Assembly: GCF_001553265.1 (NCBI RefSeq)
Contig: NZ_KQ960653.1
Span: 29,052 to 83,002, forward strand
Length of the DNA: 53,951 nucleotides
DNA from: Prevotella sp. DNF00663
GTDB lineage: Bacteria > Bacteroidota > Bacteroidia > Bacteroidales > Bacteroidaceae
Reading direction: 5' to 3'
Part shown: one piece after another, positions 1 to 9,018 of the stretch
Position numbering within the stretch: the first letter of the stretch is position 1
How the letters are laid out: every line of letters begins with the position of its first letter
Translations under genes and position numbers: made by a program
Notes under the pieces: model-generated
Told to the model about the DNA's origin: nothing
Databases searched by the model: none
Seen by the model: only the letters and a program-made list of their open reading frames with translations

Positions 1-31
1 CCATCATTTATAAAACTCTATCTTTATTCCC

Positions 32-64
32 CTCGCCTTGGGAGAGGGGTTAGGGGTGAGGTTT
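32..64 (+). repeat. Isolated G-rich module of the composite repeat
   Basis: CCTTGGGAGAGGGG, then GGGGTGAGGTTT, matches the G-rich module of copies B and C closely. No palindromes or octamers follow; the ompH stop codon begins 4 bp later. Confidence 0.6.
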
Positions 65-67
65 CCA

Positions 68-574
68 TTACTTCACTGCATCCAGTAACAAGGTATTGAT
101 GTCTTCTCCCATCATGCTATTGATGTAGGGAACAGCATCGTTATCGGTGTTCAAGACGAACATATAACCGCGCTCCATGCCAATACGACGAACCGTTGTC
201 CTCAACTTCTCGCGTACCGGTCCATAAGCATCGGCCTCAGCCTGCTTCAAAAGACGTTCGGCATTGGCTTTAAAGGCAACATTCTTCTCCATCATCTCTT
301 GCAATTCTGCCTGACGCTTTTGCAAAATAGTTGGTTCAAACTCACGTTGTCCTTCGAGGAATTCCTCATATTTCTTATTAAACTCATCCTCCACTCGCTT
401 GGTTTCAGCCGCATATTTACCGCGCAAGCTTTCCATATTGCGCTGTGCAATGGTATATTCCGGCATCGATTTGAGCACCGTGTCGAAACTGAAATAGCCA
501 AACTTCTGCATATCTTGAGCCGAAGCCGATAGCATAACGAAGCATAGCACTAAAAAAAGGAAATATTTTTTCAT
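68..574 (-). CDS. OmpH/Skp-family periplasmic chaperone, third of three tandem copies
   Basis: 168 residues with a clear N-terminal signal peptide ending in SASAQ, followed by an Ala/Glu/Lys-rich, heptad-like helical region (about residues 45-125) and a short C-terminal beta segment. This is the layout of the OmpH/Skp family, whose trimers carry unfolded outer-membrane proteins across the periplasm to BamA. It is the last of three paralogues downstream of bamA on the same strand. A G/C-rich hairpin with a T-run (616-643) lies between it and the previous copy, so it may be expressed at a lower level or separately. The start at 574 is the only Met in front of the signal peptide. Family assignment is firm; division of labour among the three copies is unknown. 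Confidence 0.88.
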   Translation of the reverse strand: MKKYFLFLVLCFVMLSASAQDMQKFGYFSFDTVLKSMPEYTIAQRNMESLRGKYAAETKRVEDEFNKKYEEFLEGQREFEPTILQKRQAELQEMMEKNVAFKANAERLLKQAEADAYGPVREKLRTTVRRIGMERGYMFVLNTDNDAVPYINSMMGEDINTLLLDAVK

Positions 575-615
575 AAGTCGTTAAGATTAGTTGTGGATAT
601 TAAGAAAGAACAAAA

Positions 616-643
616 TGGGGGCAAGGAATCTCCCCTGCCCCCA
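616..643 (-). terminator. Terminator or attenuator between the second and third ompH genes
   Basis: TGGGGGCA/TGCCCCCA is a perfect 8-bp stem with additional inner G-C pairs; on the minus strand it is followed by TTTTG. It lies 25 bp after the second ompH stop. Confidence 0.65.
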
Positions 644-667
644 CCTATATGATATAAACAACTTGTA

Positions 668-1168
668 TTACTTAGTCTTAGAGAGCTGAGCCTTTACCTC
701 TGAAGTAACATCCTTGCTCAATGTATCGCTGATATAAGGGATACCTGCGCTCACATCCATGATGTAAACATAGCCACCGGTCTTACCAACTGCTTTGATA
801 GCGTTGACAAGTTTGGTTGTGATAGGAGTCATTTTCTCTTGCTGAGCTTTCTGAAGAGCCTGTTGATTGTCCTGATAAGTCTGCTGTATCTTCTGATACA
901 TAGTCTGTAATTCGGTCTCTGTCTCCTGTTGTTTGGTAGCATTCATCGTACTCTTATTCTTGTCATAGTCCTGAGACTTGCGAGTCAACTCGTCCTGCAT
1001 AGCCTTCAAGTCATTCTCGTACTGCTTTGCAGTAGCTTCCATCTCACCACGAGCCTTGATAAACTCAGGCATGCTAGCCATTACTTCCTGAGCATTCAGG
1101 TGACCAAACTTCTGTGCAAACATTGACAATGGTGCAAAAAGCATCAACATCAAAATAATCTTCTTCAT
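668..1168 (-). CDS. OmpH/Skp-family periplasmic chaperone, second copy
   Basis: 166 residues: signal peptide ending near MFAQ, then a Gln/Lys/Glu-rich coiled-coil (about 45-120, rich in QQ, QK and EK pairs) and a C-terminal segment with YVYIMD and GIPYIS that closes the Skp body. The expected role is holding nascent outer-membrane barrels in the periplasm. It is separated from the first copy by about 120 bp holding an inverted array of short repeats (1212-1291), unlike the 17-bp gap between bamA and the first copy. Its coiled-coil is more Gln-rich than those of its neighbours. OmpH family membership is clear from order, length and context; a specific client cannot be named. Confidence 0.9.
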   Translation of the reverse strand: MKKIILMLMLFAPLSMFAQKFGHLNAQEVMASMPEFIKARGEMEATAKQYENDLKAMQDELTRKSQDYDKNKSTMNATKQQETETELQTMYQKIQQTYQDNQQALQKAQQEKMTPITTKLVNAIKAVGKTGGYVYIMDVSAGIPYISDTLSKDVTSEVKAQLSKTK

Positions 1169-1211
1169 CGTTTCTAAAGTTTATTTAATTATTAATTCTA
1201 TTTCTATCATG

Positions 1212-1291
1212 GGAGTTAAGGAGTAAATTGGAGTGATAGAGTTAAGCAAAATGCCCATAATTCCTCACTTCTCACTCCTAACTCTTCACTC
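1212..1291. repeat. Inverted array of short repeats between the first two ompH genes
   Basis: Pyrimidine-rich heptamers CTCACTT, CTCACTC, CTAACTC, TTCACTC (1264-1291) face a purine-rich left arm (1212-1246, with GAGTTAAG twice). The arms can form an imperfect hairpin of about 35 bp. The array touches the ompH stop codon. Confidence 0.7.
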
Positions 1292-1800
1292 TATTCATAT
1301 CCCAGTTTTTGTAGTATCTCGGTAGAAATGTCAATACGTGGACTACCAAAGATGATGGCTGTATCGCTAGCACGATCCAAGACAAGACTGTAACCACGCA
1401 ATTCTGAGATCTCCTTCACAGCTGCATAGATTTCATCTTGGATAGGTGTCATCAAACTCTCACGCTTTTTAAAGAGTTCACCTTCCGGTCCGAAATATTT
1501 CTTCTTGAGGTCAGCAGCTGCTTTCTCTTTCTGCATGATCTGATCTTGCTTGGCTTTCTTCTGCTCCTTAGAGAGGAAGACCACCTCATTCTGATAATTC
1601 TTATACATCGTGCTGGCTTCCGTATTCAGGGCTTCTACTTCTGCCTGCCACTTCTTGCTCACTTGATTGAGTTGCTCATTGGCACGCTCATAGGCCGGAA
1701 TATGCTTCAACACATATTCCATATCCATCAACGCAAACTTCTGCGCATTTGCCGTAAGCCCCACTAGAGCCATCAGGCATATCATCAACAATTTCTTCAT
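1291..1800 (-). CDS. OmpH/Skp-family periplasmic chaperone, first copy after bamA
   Basis: 169 residues with signal peptide ending in LTANAQ, a Lys/Glu-rich helical hairpin region (about 40-115) and a C-terminal part containing GYSLVLDRAS, the typical OmpH end strand. It starts 17 bp after the bamA stop, so it is almost surely co-transcribed with bamA and supplies chaperone to the same assembly pathway. This copy is the best candidate for the primary Skp because it keeps the tight coupling to bamA. The stop codon touches the inner end of a pyrimidine-rich heptamer array (1264-1291). Confidence 0.9.
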   Translation of the reverse strand: MKKLLMICLMALVGLTANAQKFALMDMEYVLKHIPAYERANEQLNQVSKKWQAEVEALNTEASTMYKNYQNEVVFLSKEQKKAKQDQIMQKEKAAADLKKKYFGPEGELFKKRESLMTPIQDEIYAAVKEISELRGYSLVLDRASDTAIIFGSPRIDISTEILQKLGYE

Positions 1801-1817
1801 TTCATTATCATTTAATT

Positions 1818-4433
1818 CTAGAACTCTTGTCCTAAGATGAAGTGGAACTGGCTTCCACCCTTTGTTCTAAACACCTTATCAAATCCGTAAGCCCAGTCAA
1901 TACCCATCAGACCAACCATAGGCAAGAAGAGACGAACACCAATACCGGCACTACGCTTCATGTCGAATGGGTTGAAATTCTTCACAGATGTCCAAGCATT
2001 ACCTGCTTCTACGAAGGTAAGACCGTAGATAGTGGTATTACCAAGAAGGAATGGATAGCGAAGTTCCAGCGAGAAACGGTCGTAAGCATAACCCTCACCT
2101 TGCGATGTGAGCGAGCCATTCTCATAACCACGCAATCCAATAGTCTCTTCCGCATAGCCGGTAGAATATCCACTCATACCGTCACCACCCATATAATAGG
2201 TCTCGAACGGACTCTTCTTATACTTGTTATAGCTACCTAAGATACCCATTTCTACACGGGTCATCAACACAAAACACTTCTGACCACCTGAAAGAGCCGT
2301 ATAGGTCTTAGCCTTAAACTTCCACTTATGATACTCTATCCAGTGGAACTTCTCTTGTTGTTCTTGTGAGTAAGTGGCCGATTGTCTATCTGTTGCAAGG
2401 TTCTTATAGTCCTTACCATCCCATGCACTCCAAGGCGGAGTCAAAGTAACAGAGGCCATAAACTCAGAACCACGACGTGGGAAGAGTTGGTTATCGGTAG
2501 ATACTCGACTCAACGAAAGGTTCAAGTTGATATTATTAGCAGAGCCATTCGTCATCAAGAAGTAATTCCAATTCTTCAAAATATAGCGCTGGTAAGACAA
2601 CTGCATAGACAACATGAAATAGTCATCGGGCCAACGTAGACGTTTACCCCACCCTACACTGACACCTAACAACTTCACATACTTGTCCGGATCATAGTAG
2701 TTCTCATAGTTGTTATAATAGCTGTTACCCATACCATAGATGGAATTATAATAGTTGTTCATATATCCACTATTATAATAACTGCTTGATACGTCAGTCT
2801 GCTTACTGTAATAAGCACTCACAGAGAACTGAATGGGGCGCTTTCCACCCAACCAATTAGTTGAATAACTGGCATTATACGATTGATAGTAAGTACCATT
2901 GGTCTGTGCACCCAATGACAATGTCTCACCATCACCGATAGGCATAATACCACGATGCTCTCTATTCTTATTGAATAAGTTGGCTATAGAGAAGTTATTC
3001 AACTTCAATCCAACTCGCCCAATAACACCCGTTTGTCCATAACCGAGTGAGAATTCAATCTGGTCATTACTCTTCTGAGCCAAGTTCCAGTTAATGTCTA
3101 CCGTTCCATTCTCATAGTTTGGCTTCACATCCGGATTCACTTTTTCTGGGTCGAAGTGTCCCATAGAGCCCAATTCACGTGCTGAACGCTGCAAAGCTTC
3201 CTTAGAGAATAGGTCTCCGGGTTTGGTACGCAACTCACGACGAACTACATTTTCATATAAACGGTCGTTACCATTGATTCGCACATGATCGATATGAGCC
3301 TGCGGTCCTTCTACAATACGCATCTCCAAATCAATGGAGTCACCAACAATATTAACCTCTGTAGGATTCAAATTGTAGAACAAATAACCATTATTCCAGT
3401 AGCTATTGCCCACAGCATCCTCATCTTCAGACAAGCGTTTGCTCAATTGCTTTTGGTTGTAAACATCCCCTTTCTGCATACCAAGCAACGCACTCAGATA
3501 GTCAGTAGAGTAAACAGTGTTACCAGCCCATGTGATATTGCGCAGATAATACTTCTGTCCTTCGTCTACCTTTATATATACATTGACATGTTTATCGTCA
3601 TTATTCCATACGCTATCCTTCACAATAGTGGCATCACGATAACCCAGTTCGTTATATTTCTCAATAAGCTTCTTCTTGTCTTCAGCATAACGCTCTGGCG
3701 TAAACTTCTTTGCTTTCAAAAATCCACCAAGTGTTCCAGCCTCATGAATCTTCGAAAAAGCACCTTTCTTAAGGAATCCACCTTTTATCTTAGAGTCTGA
3801 AAGTTTCTCGTTTCCATCGATGATAATCCTACGAACCTTCATCTTCTCTTTCTTATCAACATTGACATCAAGAATCACTTGATTCTTGTTTGCCACGTCT
3901 TCGCGCTGATTTATCTCTATCTCCGCGTTCTTAAAGCCTTTATCATCAAAGTATTTCTTGGCCAATATCTTGGCACGGTCAATCATATTCGGTGTAATCT
4001 GCGACCCCTTCAATAAGCCGAGTTTCTGTTCCATATCCTCACGCTCACTCTTCTTCAAGCCAGAGTAATTGATGGTAGAAACACGAGGACGAGTCTTTAG
4101 ATAGAAGTGCAAGTACACCTTACGACCAACGATAGAGTCGGCAGCCACCTTTACATCAGAGAAAAGACCATGTTTCCAGTAACGCTTCACAGCCTCTGTG
4201 ATTTCGCTTCCCGGCACACTTATCTCTTGTCCAACGCTCAATCCGGAGATACCTGTCAGCATATAATCTTCATAGTTCTCCACTCCTGAGACATTGATAC
4301 CCCCCAGAATACACGTACGAGGATTGCCTGCATACGAGATATCAGGATTTACTATTTTATCTTGCGCTTCTATACCGAGGCTGTATGTAAACACCGCCAA
4401 GGCTATCAACACCTTATTTATATAATTCATCAT
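1818..4433 (-). CDS. bamA: BamA, outer-membrane protein assembly factor
   Basis: 871 residues. A signal peptide (about 1-24, ending in IEAQ) is followed by repeated POTRA modules (about 35-430, with the recurring pattern of a growing beta strand and GxG turns) and a C-terminal 16-strand barrel (about 440-871). The barrel ends in Phe, the canonical outer-membrane signal, and carries LRGY, the local form of the conserved VRGF loop-6 motif. BamA inserts beta-barrel proteins into the outer membrane. The barrel contains Tyr/Asn-rich stretches (around 555-590) in extracellular loops. It lies in an operon after uppS (46-bp gap) and before three ompH genes, the usual Bacteroidales arrangement. Confidence 0.96.
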   Translation of the reverse strand: MMNYINKVLIALAVFTYSLGIEAQDKIVNPDISYAGNPRTCILGGINVSGVENYEDYMLTGISGLSVGQEISVPGSEITEAVKRYWKHGLFSDVKVAADSIVGRKVYLHFYLKTRPRVSTINYSGLKKSEREDMEQKLGLLKGSQITPNMIDRAKILAKKYFDDKGFKNAEIEINQREDVANKNQVILDVNVDKKEKMKVRRIIIDGNEKLSDSKIKGGFLKKGAFSKIHEAGTLGGFLKAKKFTPERYAEDKKKLIEKYNELGYRDATIVKDSVWNNDDKHVNVYIKVDEGQKYYLRNITWAGNTVYSTDYLSALLGMQKGDVYNQKQLSKRLSEDEDAVGNSYWNNGYLFYNLNPTEVNIVGDSIDLEMRIVEGPQAHIDHVRINGNDRLYENVVRRELRTKPGDLFSKEALQRSARELGSMGHFDPEKVNPDVKPNYENGTVDINWNLAQKSNDQIEFSLGYGQTGVIGRVGLKLNNFSIANLFNKNREHRGIMPIGDGETLSLGAQTNGTYYQSYNASYSTNWLGGKRPIQFSVSAYYSKQTDVSSSYYNSGYMNNYYNSIYGMGNSYYNNYENYYDPDKYVKLLGVSVGWGKRLRWPDDYFMLSMQLSYQRYILKNWNYFLMTNGSANNINLNLSLSRVSTDNQLFPRRGSEFMASVTLTPPWSAWDGKDYKNLATDRQSATYSQEQQEKFHWIEYHKWKFKAKTYTALSGGQKCFVLMTRVEMGILGSYNKYKKSPFETYYMGGDGMSGYSTGYAEETIGLRGYENGSLTSQGEGYAYDRFSLELRYPFLLGNTTIYGLTFVEAGNAWTSVKNFNPFDMKRSAGIGVRLFLPMVGLMGIDWAYGFDKVFRTKGGSQFHFILGQEF

Positions 4434-4479
4434 TCGGAAAATTTCTTTCGTCTTTATATTCTGTGGTGTATAGATATTC

Positions 4480-5214
4480 TTATTTTGAATTCTGTTCGTT
4501 TTCTATTTGCTCCTCTGTCTTACCGAATCTGCGCTGTCTACTCTGATAACTGAGAATGGCACGTCGTAGATCTTCTTCACCGAAATCGGGCCAATAGGTA
4601 TCACAGAAATAGAGTTCAGAATAGGCAATCTGCCAAAGCAGATAATTAGAGATGCGCAATTCACCGCCAGTACGGATGAGTAATTCGGGATCAGGCATAT
4701 CTTTCGTCTCCAAATGAGCAGTGACAAACGCCTCTGTCACATCTTCCGGTTTAACACCTTCGCTTATCATATCACGCAAAGCTTTTGTGATTTCCCAACG
4801 CGAAGAGTAACTCAAAGCCACCACCATGGTCATGGCATCATTATCAGAGGTATGACTTTCGGTCTCTCTCAGCTTTTCTTGTACCACCTCTGGAAGACGT
4901 TCTATATCGCCAATAACTTGGAATCTAACATTGTTCTTCATGAAAATTTCATCTTCCAACGAAGACAACACCAAGCCCATCAAGGCAGAAATCTCATCAG
5001 TAGGTCGATTCCAGTTTTCTGTAGAGAATGTATATAGCGTCAAATATTTCACACCTAGGCGCACACACTCTGATGTAATACGACGTACCGTATCCACCCC
5101 AGCCTGATGACCAAAGCTGCGTTCCTTGCCACGCTCTGCAGCCCAACGCCCGTTACCATCCATGATGATAGCCACGTGTTGCGGAATGCGATTCATATCT
5201 AATTGCTCTGTCAT
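4480..5214 (-). CDS. uppS: Isoprenyl transferase (undecaprenyl diphosphate synthase)
   Basis: 244 residues, the family's usual length. The N-terminal motif IMDGNGRWA contains the catalytic Asp19, and the conserved [15 protein letters not shown] and SELYF segments near the C terminus mark the cis-prenyltransferase fold. The enzyme condenses isopentenyl diphosphate onto farnesyl diphosphate to make the C55 carrier used for peptidoglycan and surface polysaccharides; it is cytosolic and membrane-associated. The start at 5214 lies 4 bp after the stop of the upstream DUF6089 gene, indicating translational coupling. bamA follows, linking carrier-lipid supply with outer-membrane assembly. Confidence 0.96.
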   Translation of the reverse strand: MTEQLDMNRIPQHVAIIMDGNGRWAAERGKERSFGHQAGVDTVRRITSECVRLGVKYLTLYTFSTENWNRPTDEISALMGLVLSSLEDEIFMKNNVRFQVIGDIERLPEVVQEKLRETESHTSDNDAMTMVVALSYSSRWEITKALRDMISEGVKPEDVTEAFVTAHLETKDMPDPELLIRTGGELRISNYLLWQIAYSELYFCDTYWPDFGEEDLRRAILSYQSRQRRFGKTEEQIENEQNSK

Positions 5215-5218
5215 ATCG

Positions 5219-5920
5219 TCAATAATCTTTATTACACGTCTTGCACTTCGGCATAAAACTATAAGCCAGTGTCAACATGCACGTCGAATAGCTATCAGTA
5301 TTCTTAAACAAGCCGGAACTAGCTATCGCATAAGGGTCTTTCACCCCATCCAACATATCGCTCGTACCGAAATGCATCATCCATTCCAACCCCAAATTCA
5401 ATCGGTCGGCCACCTTATATTTAAGACCTAGCCCTATCGGGAAATTGAAAGTAAAATCGTTACCATTACCCGACACGAACGTACCGCCAACACCTATACC
5501 CACATAGGGGGTCAATCTTTTGGCTCCACGGTAATCGCGCCCAGTGCCATACGACCAGAAATTATATTCATAAGTGAGGCCTATATCTACCAAAGAACGA
5601 CTAAATTGATGGGGAATACTGGCATAAGCAGGATAATAGGTGTCTACATCGGCCGACGAACCTTTTAACTTTCCAAACATACCCGACAATCGTAAACCCA
5701 TATAAGGATTCAAATTGCGTCGCAATATCACCGCCATCATCGGCCGTAAATCTTTCGTCAGATTTCCATTGAAATCACCAAGATAGCCATCAAGCCCTAA
5801 TCCGGCACCGATTTCCATACGATACTCGTCATCATCTTGGGCATGTAGCGGTGTGACAGTAAAGACTAATAAGCATGCCAACAATCCTATTCGCACACTA
5901 TTACCTACCTTTCTATTCAC
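5219..5920 (-). CDS. DUF6089-type outer-membrane barrel protein
   Basis: About 233 residues from a GTG start at 5920, chosen because the signal peptide (hydrophobic run ending in PLHAQ) begins right after it. A longer frame reaches 6043 but runs back into the upstream gene, whose stop is at 5956-5958; a second GTG at 5938 is also possible. The mature part starts with [16 protein letters not shown] and alternates amphipathic strands with turns, as in the DUF6089 family that commonly sits upstream of uppS/bamA in Bacteroidetes. The C terminus carries KCKTC, two cysteines close together. Role not established; probably a small barrel in the outer membrane. Confidence 0.8.
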   Translation of the reverse strand: MNRKVGNSVRIGLLACLLVFTVTPLHAQDDDEYRMEIGAGLGLDGYLGDFNGNLTKDLRPMMAVILRRNLNPYMGLRLSGMFGKLKGSSADVDTYYPAYASIPHQFSRSLVDIGLTYEYNFWSYGTGRDYRGAKRLTPYVGIGVGGTFVSGNGNDFTFNFPIGLGLKYKVADRLNLGLEWMMHFGTSDMLDGVKDPYAIASSGLFKNTDSYSTCMLTLAYSFMPKCKTCNKDY

Positions 5921-5955
5921 ACCAAAGCCTTTATTCACGGGCAATGCTCTTATTT

Positions 5956-7389
5956 TTATTGAAAGATTGTATCTTCCTTCTTCCAAGCCAAGCCGGAGAG
6001 CAACCCCTTCCACACCTGTCCTGTACCGCCACAGATAATCCATAAGCGGTGTTGAGAGTCTGTCACCAACGCAAACGAGGTTTCGCTGGAAGAGAATCCC
6101 GTAGGCATTGTGACAACAGTATCCTTAGGCCAATGCAATCCACCGTCCTCACTTGTATACACTTGGGCAAAAGCCTTGCCCTTACTAGCTCCACGACCGG
6201 AACCTCCAATGGCTCTCATACCATTTCCATAGAACACAGCCTGCAAATTAGTCAAGCGCTGTGCTTTATATCTATCCGAGCGGGCTATAGGATAATAAGT
6301 CCATGCCTGCGTCTTGCCACCGGCAGAGAGTTCCTCTACTTTACCCCATACCATCGCTGTAGAATCTTTCGAATAAGAATCCGCACGATTGCCAATAATC
6401 GTCAAATAATCGACAGCATCGCCTGCAGACCCATGTCGACAAACAAAGCTAACATCTTCTGTCGGTAATAACGCTGCATCATTATCCAACTTCTCAACAA
6501 TCCAAGTGGCACCTTTATCTACAGACGCAGCCAAACCACTGGTCGTTGTTAGCGCATAGAGTTTCTTGGTTCCAGAACCCAATAATTGCTTGATTGTAGC
6601 TGCCGAAGCACCTTTCTGCCATGTCTTGAAATCAGACGATGTATAGATAGCACCATCGTTGAGCAGATAAGCCGTACCATCTTGAATGGCAATATTCTTA
6701 TATGCCTCAGTAGACAATGCAATATTAGGTGTTACGGCAGACCATGTGGCGCCATCGCTTTCAGCTGTACGATACACCTCTACGCCTGCTCCCTTGTTTC
6801 CAACCACATAGACGAAGCCTCCAAGCGCATAACCGCGCATGGCTGTCAATGCGGCGATCTGAGGATTATTGGTTGCTAGATTGTTCCAAGAGAAAGAATC
6901 AGCCACTTCCTTATGCACATTCACGTCAATGAGATAAGAACGTGTAGCTGTCTCAGAACTGTTCACGGCAGACATCACACGGAATTCACGAGCCTGCTTA
7001 AAATTGATGGAATCCGAGGTATTGTAATAAAACAAACTGTCAGAATCATTATCTTTCAAGAGAATTACACCACCGTTCTTCGCAGCAATCGTACATATCA
7101 CCTTACCCACATCGACACCTTTTGGCAACGAATCCGGGTTATAAATCCGATTATTGATTTGATCTATATAGAAAGAATAGCCACTACAATCTATCGTTGT
7201 AGTGTAAACGCTATCTTTTCCAGCAGAATTCTTAGTATGTATGGTTCTCTTTAATGTCCCAAGCTTGAAGGACGTAATGGCCGTTTCCCCATAGTAAGTT
7301 GTTTTCTCGTCATTATTGCCCAGACAAGAAGTAAGCAGACTTATTGCCGACAACAACAGCACTGCAGTGGATAATAACTTCCCCTTCAT
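5956..7389 (-). CDS. DUF6242-type lipoprotein with propeller-like repeats
   Basis: 477 residues. The lipobox LLTSC (Cys22) and following acidic NNDE predict an outer-membrane-anchored lipoprotein. Residues from about 165 onward contain repeated W/Y-rich blades with motifs such as TSSDFKTWQKG, DKGATWIVEKL and SEDGGLHWPKD. These resemble Asp-box (SxDxGxTW) repeats of beta-propellers, as seen in sialidase-like and photosystem-assembly folds. There is no evident catalytic motif, so a binding or scaffolding role is more likely than an enzyme. It heads the DUF6089-uppS-bamA-ompH operon with a Bacteroidetes-type promoter upstream (7416-7423). DUF6242 assignment is from recognition of the family pattern. 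Confidence 0.75.
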   Translation of the reverse strand: MKGKLLSTAVLLLSAISLLTSCLGNNDEKTTYYGETAITSFKLGTLKRTIHTKNSAGKDSVYTTTIDCSGYSFYIDQINNRIYNPDSLPKGVDVGKVICTIAAKNGGVILLKDNDSDSLFYYNTSDSINFKQAREFRVMSAVNSSETATRSYLIDVNVHKEVADSFSWNNLATNNPQIAALTAMRGYALGGFVYVVGNKGAGVEVYRTAESDGATWSAVTPNIALSTEAYKNIAIQDGTAYLLNDGAIYTSSDFKTWQKGASAATIKQLLGSGTKKLYALTTTSGLAASVDKGATWIVEKLDNDAALLPTEDVSFVCRHGSAGDAVDYLTIIGNRADSYSKDSTAMVWGKVEELSAGGKTQAWTYYPIARSDRYKAQRLTNLQAVFYGNGMRAIGGSGRGASKGKAFAQVYTSEDGGLHWPKDTVVTMPTGFSSSETSFALVTDSQHRLWIICGGTGQVWKGLLSGLAWKKEDTIFQ

Positions 7390-7415
7390 TCAAATTGAAA
7401 ATATTATTTTAGCTG

Positions 7416-7423
7416 CAAATTTA
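7416..7423 (-). promoter_or_regulatory. -7 box for the DUF6242-uppS-bamA operon
   Basis: Minus-strand TAAATTTG fits the Bacteroidetes -7 consensus TAnnTTTG. A weak TTGG about 21 bp upstream could serve as -33. The start codon at 7389 would then have a leader of about 20 nt. Confidence 0.5.
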
Positions 7424-7563
7424 AGTAGAAATCCTTAATTAGGCCAACTTTTATACTCTTTATTATGTAAAATAATGAATAAGTCCATTATTTTAAAGTT
7501 TGTTTAGTGTTTAATATCAAGAGATAAAATACAATCTTCGCTGTAACAATTATTTATAATTTA

Positions 7564-7653
7564 CTAGTGTACATTCGTATGTCTCAGTGCAATAACACTG
7601 AGAATCGTTAAAAACAGCACGCCACCAAGCAACGATACCGTTTCCATATCCAT
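7564..7653 (-). CDS. Possible 29-residue single-pass membrane microprotein
   Basis: Minus-strand ATG at 7653 opens a 29-codon frame reading M-D-M-E-T-V, then a hydrophobic helix (about residues 7-23: SLLGGVLFLTILSVIAL) and a short basic tail RHTNVH before TAG. A purine-rich AGGAG lies 8 bp upstream of the start, and a TACCTTTG box at 7739-7746 could drive it. A perfect 7-bp inverted repeat (CTCAGTG/CACTGAG, 7583-7602) falls inside the frame and offers a competing explanation as an RNA structure. No family is recognised. It occupies most of the supported content of the 450-bp gap between dinB and the DUF6242 gene. Confidence 0.45.
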   Translation of the reverse strand: MDMETVSLLGGVLFLTILSVIALRHTNVH

Positions 7654-7738
7654 GAATACTACTCCTATTTTAGACAACCAATCCACTGCCTTATCTAATT
7701 ATTTTTTGCGTAATAATATCCTTTTACAAAAGAAGTCG

Positions 7739-7746
7739 CAAAGGTA
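7739..7746 (-). promoter_or_regulatory. -7 box upstream of the microprotein
   Basis: Minus-strand TACCTTTG matches TAnnTTTG exactly. No convincing -33 box is seen at the right distance. It lies about 85 bp upstream of the 29-codon frame. Confidence 0.35.
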
Positions 7747-7838
7747 TAAGGCTCATTCTTCATCCTCGAATTTTTGTCTATATTTCTTCAACCTCAATCC
7801 ATTTTCCTTGATTTACATCAATCTCGAAATCTACATAC

Positions 7839-8954
7839 TCATCTTTTTTCATTCATCCACTCCGGAAATGGAATGTCAAGTTCTGTCCATTCTGCCTTTC
7901 CCATATCATCTTCCAAATGCGAATGCGACACCGACAGCCCCAACAAACGTATTTCATGATTTTCGGCTTCTATCTGTGCGATGAGCTGTTTGGCCACTGG
8001 TAGTATCTCATCTTTAGATATAAAAGGCTTCCGACGCGTCACACTGCGTGTTACCTGCGTAAAATCACTATACTTTGCCTTCAAGGTTAGGGTCGTTCCC
8101 CTAAAATTTTCCTTCGCAATACGGCCTACCAATTCTTCCGTCAAATGATAAAGTTCAATGACAAACGATGAATGTTGCGACAAATCCTTTAGAAAAGTAC
8201 GTTCGCAGCCTAGTGATTTCCTGATGTAATGAGCTTCCACCGGACGGTCATCTACACCCCGCGTAAACTGGTAAAAGATGCCACCCATCTTTCCAAAATG
8301 GCGTATCAACATCTCTTGTGAACATTGTCGTAGTTGCAAACCTGTGAATATACCGAGACCATGCATCTTTTCAGCCGTCTTAGCTCCGACTCCCCAAAAG
8401 TCTTCCACAGGCAGACGCGACAAGAAATCGAGTGCACGACTGGGATGAATCACGGTCAATCCGTCGGGTTTTCGATAATCGGATGCTATCTTGGCCAGCA
8501 GTTTATTGTAAGAAACTCCGGCAGAAGCGGTCAAATGCAGTTCTTCTTTGATACGCCGACGTATCTCACGTGCGATGTCAACAGCGAACTCTACACCTAT
8601 TTTATTATTAGAGACATCCAAGAAAGCTTCATCAAGCGAAAGGGGCTCTATGACGTCTGTGTAATCCTGCAAAATAGCATGAACCTTACTCGACACGGCA
8701 CGATACTTCTCAAAGTTTACTGGTACAAGTATCAATTCAGGACATAGTCGTTTAGCCTTAGAAGTAGGCATGGCCGAATGTACGCCAAACTGGCGAGCCT
8801 CATAACTGGCCGTAGTCAACACACTGCGCTCACCATCAAATCCTACGGCAATAGGCTTCCCACGCAACGAGGGGTCGTCGCGTTGCTCCACAGAGGCATA
8901 GAAGGCATCCATGTCTACGTGGATGATTTTACGTAGGTTTCGGTCGGCAGTCAT
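7839..8954 (-). CDS. dinB: DNA polymerase IV (Y-family translesion polymerase)
   Basis: 371 residues from the ATG at 8954 (MTADRNLRK); the open frame extends back to 9251 but that part lies inside pckA in another frame. Catalytic carboxylates are visible at Asp14 (HVDMDAFYASVEQ) and Asp108-Glu109 (SLDEAFLDVS). Helix-hairpin-helix thumb residues follow (about 175-205) and a little-finger domain closes the protein. DinB bypasses damaged template bases at low fidelity. Its start codon is only 8 bp beyond the terminator-like hairpin of pckA (8963-8999), so expression may rely on read-through or on a promoter inside pckA. A possible sliding-clamp peptide near the C terminus is not certain. Confidence 0.93.
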   Translation of the reverse strand: MTADRNLRKIIHVDMDAFYASVEQRDDPSLRGKPIAVGFDGERSVLTTASYEARQFGVHSAMPTSKAKRLCPELILVPVNFEKYRAVSSKVHAILQDYTDVIEPLSLDEAFLDVSNNKIGVEFAVDIAREIRRRIKEELHLTASAGVSYNKLLAKIASDYRKPDGLTVIHPSRALDFLSRLPVEDFWGVGAKTAEKMHGLGIFTGLQLRQCSQEMLIRHFGKMGGIFYQFTRGVDDRPVEAHYIRKSLGCERTFLKDLSQHSSFVIELYHLTEELVGRIAKENFRGTTLTLKAKYSDFTQVTRSVTRRKPFISKDEILPVAKQLIAQIEAENHEIRLLGLSVSHSHLEDDMGKAEWTELDIPFPEWMNEKR

Positions 8955-8962
8955 ATTTACGG

Positions 8963-8999
8963 AAAGAGGCACTCTCCCTGTGCAGGAGAGCGCCTCTTT
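8963..8999 (-). terminator. pckA terminator, directly in front of dinB
   Basis: The arms AAAGAGGC and GCCTCTTT are perfectly complementary, with an inner CTCTCC/GGAGAG extension. On the minus strand the hairpin follows the pckA stop (9019) and ends in TTT, 8 bp before the dinB ATG. Confidence 0.7.
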
Positions 9000-9018
9000 A
9001 TAATCGTGAATTACGAAA

